From contig NZ_JASGBI010000001.1 in assembly GCF_030053425.1 (NCBI RefSeq), forward strand, positions 1,062,001 through 1,126,000: DNA of 64,000 nucleotides. The letters run 5' to 3'. Below the pieces are notes generated by a model. The model was not told the DNA's origin. It saw only the letters and a list, made by a program, of their open reading frames with translations, and made no database searches. The number at the start of each line of letters is the position of its first letter. Position 1 is the first letter of the stretch. The position numbers were made by a program, and so were the translations under genes. Source of the DNA: Lysobacter stagni (GTDB lineage: Bacteria > Pseudomonadota > Gammaproteobacteria > Xanthomonadales > Xanthomonadaceae). Positions 58,995 to 64,000 of this stretch are shown here, in pieces.

Positions 58995-59279
58995 ATGGAG
59001 CGCAATGCTGAGAGGGCAAGGTGGAGTCAGTTCCGGCAATTGCGTATTGCCGCGTGGGTGTCATTTGCCGTTGTGTTGGTCTGTCTGTTCGTAGCAGACG
59101 GCGCCATTCTCCTCATCTCGTTCGTCGTGTGGGGCGCTATTTCCGTTGGCGCAGCGTTCTGGCCGTGCCCGTTGTGCGGTCGCCGCGTTGGTTACGTGCC
59201 TGCGGGGCCATTCATGCTTCTTTGGCCGTTTGGCGGCTGGTGCACTAGTTGTGGTGGCAGATTGTTTCTCCGCCGATAA
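58995..59279 (+). CDS. Small membrane protein with zinc-ribbon-like Cys pairs
   Basis: 94 residues. Two hydrophobic helices (IAAWVSFAVVLVCLFVAD and ILLISFVVWGAISVGAAFW), then CPLCGRR and CTSCGGR, a possible four-Cys zinc ribbon on one side of the membrane. Start ATG 58995 after GAAAGG. No known family. It sits between two repeat halves. Confidence 0.65.
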   Translation: MERNAERARWSQFRQLRIAAWVSFAVVLVCLFVADGAILLISFVVWGAISVGAAFWPCPLCGRRVGYVPAGPFMLLWPFGGWCTSCGGRLFLRR

Positions 59280-59283
59280 CGGC

Positions 59284-59312
59284 GAATGACCGCTTCTGGC
59301 AGATAGCGGACA
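59284..59312. repeat. Left half of the bipartite hairpin repeat
   Basis: AATGACCGCTTCTGGCAGATAGCGGACAT, starting 4 bp after the stop of the small membrane protein. The matching right half is not found downstream. Confidence 0.65.
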
Positions 59313-59423
59313 TGGTTGGGGAGTGCGGCGCTGGCCACCCGGCCCAATGCAGACGCGCAACCGCGTTGCGTGCCCTTGGGGAACGGCCTGGAGCGCAGCA
59401 CTCACTGGATATCTCGCTCACGG

Positions 59424-60446
59424 CTACGAGTCACCGGATTTCGATGCATGGAATTCGACCAGCAGGCCGAGGTCCTCCTGCGTCGGCGCCAGGAACGCAT
59501 CGCCCTGCGACCCCTGATAGCGTGGGATGCGGACGTCGTAACCACGTTCTACGCGTCGTTGCGCGCGGTCGATATCCTGCACCTCGATGCTGATGCCAAG
59601 CACTTGCGGGCCGCCATCGCGCAACGCTTCCGCGGCGGTTCCCGGGCCAGCCGGCTGCAGGGCGAGCAGCTCCTTGTGTCCGACCTGGATGCGGTACCCC
59701 TGTGCGGCGATCCGCCGAAGGCGGACGGGTGTGGCGCCACCGAAGCCCATGCGTTCAAGCTGCCTGCGGTCTGCATCCGCGTCCGACGAGAGCAGCCAGA
59801 TCCCGGTCAGCGCCTGGGCACCATTGGGCTGCTCCTGTGCGACACGAGTATCGACGACGCGCGCCGGCGTCGCTTCGAGCGCGGAATAGTCGATGTAGAA
59901 GAGATGGCTGGACAAGGGCGAACGCTCGAAAGCGAACAGACGCCAACGGGGCGGCCTGGAAGGTCCGTCGCCATCGGGGTCGTCGGGCGAAGCGCTGAAG
60001 ACCGGCGTCGGCGCGAACCCCTGCGCCTTCAGTAGTGCCAGCGTCCCTTCGAGGTTCGACGCGCGCAGGCCGAAGGTGCGCGCGCCGGGGGCTCCATGCA
60101 GCGAGGATTGGTCGGCCTGCATGCCTGGATCCAGCTCGGCGTCCGCTCGCTCGATTCCGAACAGTTCAAGGTAGCTGCGATCCCCGAAGCGCACGTAGCG
60201 GTTGGCCACGCCATCCGGATTGCGCCCCGGCCGCACCTGGAAGCCAAGCTTCATCGCCATGACCATGCTGACCTGGTCGATGGAGCGCCCCCACAGCAGG
60301 GCATGGTCGATCTCGTTGGTGTATCCCGGTTGCCTGTCCAGTTGCCTCGCATCGGCGGCGATCGCGATCGGCGTCGAGGTGCCCAGGATCAGTGCGCAAC
60401 ACAGAGCCGACAGGCGGCTCCATGGCTTGGATCGTTGCAGGTTCAT
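59424..60446 (-). CDS. Exported glyoxalase-like (VOC, glyoxalase_3) protein
   Basis: 340 residues. Signal peptide (about 1-33, ALCCALILGTSTPIAIA), then two VOC modules: IDHALLWGRSIDQVSMVMAMKLGFQV with YVRFGDRSYLELFG, and a C-terminal half ending LGLLVEFH. Matches the Glyoxalase_3 type. ATG 60446 after GGAG. It is the only leftward gene in the small-gene cluster. Substrate unknown. Confidence 0.8.
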   Translation of the reverse strand: MNLQRSKPWSRLSALCCALILGTSTPIAIAADARQLDRQPGYTNEIDHALLWGRSIDQVSMVMAMKLGFQVRPGRNPDGVANRYVRFGDRSYLELFGIERADAELDPGMQADQSSLHGAPGARTFGLRASNLEGTLALLKAQGFAPTPVFSASPDDPDGDGPSRPPRWRLFAFERSPLSSHLFYIDYSALEATPARVVDTRVAQEQPNGAQALTGIWLLSSDADADRRQLERMGFGGATPVRLRRIAAQGYRIQVGHKELLALQPAGPGTAAEALRDGGPQVLGISIEVQDIDRAQRRVERGYDVRIPRYQGSQGDAFLAPTQEDLGLLVEFHASKSGDS

Positions 60447-60470
60447 TCCGGATCTCCATGGCAGGTGGCG

Positions 60471-60524
60471 TGCGCTGTGCGCGCATGAAGCCGTCCGCGC
60501 GCGCTGCGGACCACGCACAGCGCA
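60471..60524. promoter_or_regulatory. Spaced 11-bp inverted repeat upstream of the VOC gene
   Basis: TGCGCTGTGCG at 60471-60481 and CGCACAGCGCA at 60514-60524 are exact complements, 32 bp apart, beginning 25 bp from the VOC start. Their centres are 43 bp apart, about four helical turns, as for two operator half-sites or a long hairpin in the mRNA leader. Confidence 0.4.
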
Positions 60525-60703
60525 TGCGCACATCTGGCTGGAACGCATCGTCCCCAGCCGTCGCCGCCTCGGCGCGCACCAGAAGCCGACCACGAGCATG
60601 GACGGATGATTCTTTTACGCCTGCAGCGGACGACGTTCCTGGCAACGCGAAGAGCGCCCCTCATCGTTGGAGCCGCCCGGCGAGGGGCATTGGGATCGGT
60701 GCT

Positions 60704-60733
60704 AATGTCCGCTTTCGACCCAAAGCGGACACT
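60704..60733. repeat. Right half of the bipartite hairpin repeat
   Basis: AATGTCCGCTTTCGACCCAAAGCGGACACT with a perfect 9-bp stem, 40 bp before the next start. Its open frame gives the spurious peptide MSAFDPKRT. Confidence 0.75.
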
Positions 60734-60773
60734 GAAAATCTCGCTTGAGGCATGTCGGGCGACTGGGAGATGG

Positions 60774-61118
60774 ATGGAAATCATGAAACGGATAGCGATT
60801 GTCGCGGCTTCGGCCTTCTTGGCTGCATGTGCGTCTGTCCCGAATGCGGCGACATACGCAGGCGACGTTCCCGCCGAGATTTCAGCGAGGCCAGGCGACG
60901 AGTTCTCGTGGCGAGGGCGGACCTACACGCCAGACCGCATGGGCGATGCGATTCGTGCAGCCAAGGCGTCTGAGGGCCTCACCTCGGTCGTCCTGCTGTA
61001 CGGCGACGATGCCACCGTTCAAGACATTATTGATGTTGCGATCATCGCTCGTGCTGCCGGGTTGCCTGCGTTCTATAAGCAAGGCGACAAGCTCAACCCG
61101 ATCACGGTCAGCCGCTGA
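60774..61118 (+). CDS. Small lipoprotein with ExbD/TolR-like domain
   Basis: About 114 residues. Lipobox LAACAS near residue 19-24. The rest (EFSWRGRTYTPDRMGDAIRAAK, LYGDDATVQDIIDVAIIARAAGLPAF) resembles the ExbD/TolR periplasmic fold. Start ATG 60774 with GGGAGA at 60765; ATG 60783 is also possible. The function of a lipid-anchored version without the ExbD helix is unknown. Confidence 0.7.
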   Translation: MEIMKRIAIVAASAFLAACASVPNAATYAGDVPAEISARPGDEFSWRGRTYTPDRMGDAIRAAKASEGLTSVVLLYGDDATVQDIIDVAIIARAAGLPAFYKQGDKLNPITVSR

Positions 61119-61130
61119 GCGCCAAGCAGG

Positions 61131-61218
61131 GAATGTCCGCTTCTGGCCGATAGTGGACATTGGGCCGGGTGGCGCGGCCGGAGCGATGCAAATGTCCGCT
61201 TTCGCCCTAAAGAGGACA
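61131..61218. repeat. Complete bipartite hairpin repeat
   Basis: Left half at 61131-61160 (stem AATGTCCGCT/AGTGGACATT) and right half at 61190-61218 (AATGTCCGCTTTCG...GAGGACAT), joined by a GC-rich spacer. Begins 12 bp after one gene and ends 45 bp before the next. Confidence 0.75.
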
Positions 61219-61263
61219 TCGGAAGCTTGGTAGATTGCCTGCCTTGAAGTTGGGAGTCGAGCG

Positions 61264-61521
61264 ATGCGTGCCTCGTTGGAAGACTGGAAGAATGGCTGGG
61301 TTGAGATCGAAGTGGGACTGTCAGTGCGGGACATCGATCTCCTTATCGCTTCATTGCAAGTGATCAAGGCCGATCCCGATCAGCACTTCCATGCCACAAG
61401 CGACTTTATCGGCGAGGGGGGAATAGGCCAGATTACATTCCAGATTCAACAACCCTCAGAGGCGAACAACCTGAGTCTTGGTAGTCGGGCCGTCGGCCCA
61501 AGCGAATCGATCGACCTCTAA
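61264..61521 (+). CDS. Unrecognised small soluble protein
   Basis: 85 residues without signal or membrane helix, LEDWKNGWVEIEVGLSVRDIDLLIASL... with a predicted alpha/beta order. The WKNGWVEIEV opening resembles some immunity-like small proteins, but no specific family is claimed. Flanked by repeats on both sides. Confidence 0.6.
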   Translation: MRASLEDWKNGWVEIEVGLSVRDIDLLIASLQVIKADPDQHFHATSDFIGEGGIGQITFQIQQPSEANNLSLGSRAVGPSESIDL

Positions 61522-61527
61522 CTTGGT

Positions 61528-61612
61528 GGACCGCTTCTGGCCAATGGCGGACATTGGGCGGGAGTGGGGCGGTCGGCAGTGGCCATGTCCGCTTTCGACC
61601 CGAAGCGGACAT
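61528..61612. repeat. Complete bipartite hairpin repeat
   Basis: Left half GGACCGCTTCTGG...GGCGGACATT (61528-61556) starts 6 bp after a stop; right half CCATGTCCGCTTTCGACCCGAAGCGGACAT at 61583-61612. Confidence 0.75.
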
Positions 61613-61696
61613 ATGGGACTTCGCTAAGTACAGGTTCGCGGGGTCTCGGTATGCCAGTTTTCCTGAGCGCAACCTACTGGTTGATTGAACCCCTCA

Positions 61697-62005
61697 ATGA
61701 CCTTCTCGCACGAGCCATGGTTAGTTCTCTCCGTTCTTGTGTTCACGGCCTTGTGGCTTGGGTTGGTGGCGTACTTCCAGCGTTACCTCAGGACGCGGCA
61801 TCCCGCCGAGTTCGTGGCCTTGGGCGAGCCGTCTTTCCGCATTGGTAAAGGCCAGTTCCTCCGGATTGCCGCATACATCTATAGGCGGCGTCATACCGCC
61901 TTGGGCAGCCCGAGACTTTCCTTTATTTGCGATGCGATGGCCGTCTGTCTCACGGCGGTGGTTGGGCTGTATGTCTACGCCTGCTTCACGCTCCCGGGGC
62001 GATGA
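61697..62005 (+). CDS. Two-helix membrane protein, UspB-like
   Basis: 102 residues. Helix 1 (LVLSVLVFTALWLGLVAYF), a charged middle (RYLRTRHPAEF, RIAAYIYRRRHTALGSPRL), helix 2 (AMAVCLTAVVGLYVYACF). Length and layout resemble enterobacterial UspB. The start is uncertain: ATG 61697 or TTG 61685, both with weak ribosome sites. Confidence 0.6.
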   Translation: MTFSHEPWLVLSVLVFTALWLGLVAYFQRYLRTRHPAEFVALGEPSFRIGKGQFLRIAAYIYRRRHTALGSPRLSFICDAMAVCLTAVVGLYVYACFTLPGR

Positions 62006-62068
62006 CCGGTACGTCGCAACATCCAAGCTGATGCTGCAAGGCGACCGGCCTAAATTCTGGGACAAGCG

Positions 62069-62157
62069 AACGTCCGCTCCTGGCCGGTAGCGGACATTGG
62101 GGCAGGGTGACGGCTGAGACTGGTGCTAATGTCAGCTTTCGACCCAAAGCGGACACT
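62069..62157. repeat. Complete bipartite hairpin repeat
   Basis: Left half AACGTCCGCTCCTGG...AGCGGACATTGG (62069-62100) and right half AATGTCAGCTTTCGACCCAAAGCGGACACT (62128-62157), which ends 28 bp before the next start. Confidence 0.75.
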
Positions 62158-62185
62158 CGGGTTCGATTACTGGAGATCGGGAAGC

Positions 62186-62692
62186 ATGGAGGTAACGAAG
62201 CGAAGGATTCGCGAGACTATCGAGCTTGCGTTTGACGGAGTTCCTCGACCGAGCATGTCACTTCGGCAGTTCCTGCTCACGGATGAGAGAGGATTGGCGG
62301 GTGACATCACGGAGGAGGAGTGGCGACTGGCTGGGATCATCAGAACGGACTCGAGATGGCAGGACATATCCGATCTTGAGATCGAGCACTGCGAGTGCCA
62401 GCTGGCCCACATGCAGGCAGAGGAGTTCCGCTATTACCTTCCGGCCTACATGGTGTACTCGATAGTTCATGCCAATAGACCCATCTGGGAAAGCTCTGTC
62501 CCTGGTGGCGTCATCTTCGGGCTTACTCCAAGCAGTGAAGCCCCCCTATACAACCTCTTGCAATACAGTCTTCTACAGCTCGATCAGCGCAATGCAATCG
62601 CGGAATTCCTCAGGTACATGGCGAGCAATGCGGCTGTGTACTTACGAGAGGATGCAGAAGGGGCGCTGACCTTCTGGAAAGAATGCGCCTGA
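62186..62692 (+). CDS. DUF6714-like protein
   Basis: 168 residues, soluble. RRIRETIELAFDGVPRPSMSLRQ...DITEEEW near the start and LPAYMVYSIVHANRPIW in the middle recall DUF6714 proteins, whose function is unknown. ATG 62186 behind GGGAAG; the longer frame starts within the repeat. Confidence 0.75.
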   Translation: MEVTKRRIRETIELAFDGVPRPSMSLRQFLLTDERGLAGDITEEEWRLAGIIRTDSRWQDISDLEIEHCECQLAHMQAEEFRYYLPAYMVYSIVHANRPIWESSVPGGVIFGLTPSSEAPLYNLLQYSLLQLDQRNAIAEFLRYMASNAAVYLREDAEGALTFWKECA

Positions 62693-62712
62693 TGGGCAGC
62701 GGCCTTCCGGAC

Positions 62713-62741
62713 AATGTCCGCTTGTGGCCGAAAGCGGACAT
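62713..62741. repeat. Left-type half of the hairpin repeat
   Basis: AATGTCCGCTTGTGGCCGAAAGCGGACAT, a single hairpin 20 bp after the DUF6714-like stop; no right half follows. Confidence 0.7.
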
Positions 62742-62780
62742 CCGCGCGGACGCATGGTCGGACTGATCCTCGCGTGCGTT

Positions 62781-62810
62781 GCCCGCCGTTGCCCGCCGTT
62801 GCCCGCCGTT
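62781..62810. repeat. Three 10-bp tandem repeats
   Basis: Three exact copies of GCCCGCCGTT, with partial copies on both ends, 50 bp before the final gene. Could vary by slippage and alter spacing in its leader. Confidence 0.8.
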
Positions 62811-62859
62811 GCCGCCTGCGATAGCGTTGGCGTAGGGACTTGGGGGAAGGATGGAATCG

Positions 62860-64000
62860 ATGCGTGCCGAGCGGTGGGCTTTTACCGCACTCGTCCGCGT
62901 GGGAATCGCCGCATCGCTGCTGCTACTCGCCGGCTGCCGCGACCGCGTGCTCGAGTCCCTTTGCAATGACGAAGGAAGGTACCTAGCTGGGCACGACGTA
63001 GCGTCCGCGGGCGTGTTGCTCGAGCACTTCGAATACGATGACCCGGGCAACGGGCCCGATCCCGTCAGTCGCGACGTGCTCGCCTTGCTGACGCAGGGCG
63101 GAATGCAGTTCGTCGAAGTAAGACGCTCGGAAACGTCGGACCGCGCGCTTGCACCACTGCGCATCGCATCGCCGTACCTGCGCATGTCACTGGAGCCGGT
63201 GGGCATGCCAGCTTGCGCGGACGCCTATCGCTTCACGCAGGAGCTGATCGGGACGGTGAGTGCCAGTCAAGAGGTTGCAATCGTCATTCCCCGCGGCCTT
63301 TGCTTCGCAGTGCAGGGCGTTGCCGCGCCCTCGGCCGAGTATACGGCGCGCTGGCACCACGACCGGCGCAAGACCTGGTTTAGGTCCTATGATCGAATCA
63401 CGCAGGGGCTTTACGAGACACGCAGCGGCAGGGCGGTCACAGAGTTCAGGACCTTCGACAGCGACATGCGCTCGGCGCGGGCTGGTCGGTATACCTCCTG
63501 CGCCGGCTTGCGCAGTCCCTTCCTCCGCGCGGTTCCGCATGGCATAGATTTCGGAAAGGATCGCCTCATGAATGCGCAGGTCAAGCAGCCTCGCGATCTC
63601 AAGGGTCGCTACTACAGTCTCGCCTCCTTCCGCTTCAAGGACATCCCCCCATTTTCGACGGAGAACCTGCCCGATCCCGTCGTCGTACCGGCTTCGGAGA
63701 TCACGCAGGAACCGATCAACGAGATGATTTCCGCGGCGGAGCTGCAAGCGCGCTTCCGCACGCCACAGGAAAGTCTAGACGGCGCGGTGTTCTCGTCGAT
63801 GTGCAGGGTGCGCGAGCTGTGCCTGCTGACGCGACGTCAAGACCGACTTATCGCGTCTCCGCTGCCGGCCGACGACCTGTCCTATCAGGGGGCGCAATGG
63901 GTGTTCGCGCTGCGCGATGGGGGCGTGCTGGTGCTGGTCATGCCTGCGGTGCCGCAGGACGGCAAGTACGGGCCGGTCCGGCTGACGTTGAATCACTACG
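62860..64000 (+). CDS. Unrecognised lipoprotein, 3' end outside window
   Basis: At least 380 residues. Signal with lipobox LLAGCRDR (about residues 22-27), then a soluble part with several Cys and no known motif; DPVSRDVLALLTQGGMQF and AEYTARWHHDRRKTWF are examples. ATG 62860 has GGGGAAGG nine bases upstream; ATG 62851 is too close to it. The frame is open to base 64000. Confidence 0.7.
   Translation, partial: MRAERWAFTALVRVGIAASLLLLAGCRDRVLESLCNDEGRYLAGHDVASAGVLLEHFEYDDPGNGPDPVSRDVLALLTQGGMQFVEVRRSETSDRALAPLRIASPYLRMSLEPVGMPACADAYRFTQELIGTVSASQEVAIVIPRGLCFAVQGVAAPSAEYTARWHHDRRKTWFRSYDRITQGLYETRSGRAVTEFRTFDSDMRSARAGRYTSCAGLRSPFLRAVPHGIDFGKDRLMNAQVKQPRDLKGRYYSLASFRFKDIPPFSTENLPDPVVVPASEITQEPINEMISAAELQARFRTPQESLDGAVFSSMCRVRELCLLTRRQDRLIASPLPADDLSYQGAQWVFALRDGGVLVLVMPAVPQDGKYGPVRLTLNHY

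Larger units (their letters stand above)
60447..60773. other. 327-bp divergent region with inverted repeat and repeat half
   Basis: Contains an 11-bp perfect inverted repeat with arms far apart and a right half copy of the hairpin repeat (60704-60733). No supported gene; frames here contain repeat-derived spurious peptides. It must hold the promoters of the divergent genes. Confidence 0.5.

Noticed and set aside
60704..62160. Short peptides such as MSAFDPKRT or NVRFRPKADT as genes
   Set aside because: These arise from translating the hairpin repeats and are known as spurious predictions in many genomes.
58861..62750. CRISPR array
   Set aside because: Repeats are self-complementary hairpins separated by genes, not 28-37-bp repeats with uniform spacers; no cas genes.
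58861..62860. Integron cassette array
   Set aside because: The repeat halves do not show the attC core GTTRRRY/RYYYAAC and no integrase is present, so a classic integron is not supported despite the cassette-like spacing.

Overview
The window looks like chromosomal DNA of a high-GC gammaproteobacterium of the Lysobacter/Xanthomonas group (Xanthomonadaceae). The reasons are the pervasive G/C third positions, a TonB receptor of the xanthomonad type, an effector with a xanthomonad C-terminal secretion domain, an aryl-polyene-type AMP ligase and a family of short bipartite hairpin repeats. This placement is by protein resemblance only.

Left part (1-16.2 kb). After a cut-off M48 metalloprotease comes what I read as an acetate/short-chain acid utilisation locus. 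A DcaP-like porin and an MHS-type MFS transporter run leftward and acetyl-CoA synthetase runs rightward. The synthetase is followed by a NarL-type response regulator (CrbR/ErdR-like). The matching sensor, a sodium-solute-symporter fused to a PAS hybrid histidine kinase (CrbS/MxtR-like), lies 3 kb further on. An AraC-type regulator, a glyoxalase-fold protein and a lipoprotein sugar dehydrogenase sit between them. Cardiolipin synthase closes the block.

Middle (16.2-30.8 kb). An AraC regulator sits 21 bp upstream of a TonB-dependent receptor. Next are rpmG and rpmB, a DUF885 hydrolase, and a leftward run rsmG / parA-parB / small unknown / UDP-glucuronate 4-epimerase / polyprenyl-phosphate glycosyltransferase / LAB_N membrane protein. 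A phosphopantetheinyl transferase and an AMP ligase are divergently arranged.

Effector locus (31.0-34.3 kb). Two roughly 90% identical lipoproteins, a remnant of an effector start and an intact 524-residue effector form a duplicated toxin-immunity unit. The effector has an N-terminal GHSLGG lipase-like domain and a C-terminal XVIPCD-like domain. It probably serves a bacteria-killing type IV secretion system that is not in the window.

Right-centre (34.5-57.3 kb). Housekeeping genes (xthA, threonine aldolase, cytochrome b561, coniferyl-aldehyde-type dehydrogenase, gamma carbonic anhydrase) lead into a tightly overlapping MoxR-DUF58 operon (RDD, SpoIIM, DUF4129, DUF4350, MoxR, DUF2628, DUF58). 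Next are a beta-helix protein, an unknown membrane-anchored protein, two divergent type-I sulfatases without signal peptides, a BASS-family transporter, a SnoaL-like protein and a LytS/LytTR two-component pair.

Right end (57.4-64 kb). Small, mostly unrecognised genes are separated by eight copies or half copies of a hairpin repeat. The repeat halves sit just after stop codons and just before the next start codons, giving a cassette-like layout. No tRNA, rRNA, insertion sequence or CRISPR array was seen.
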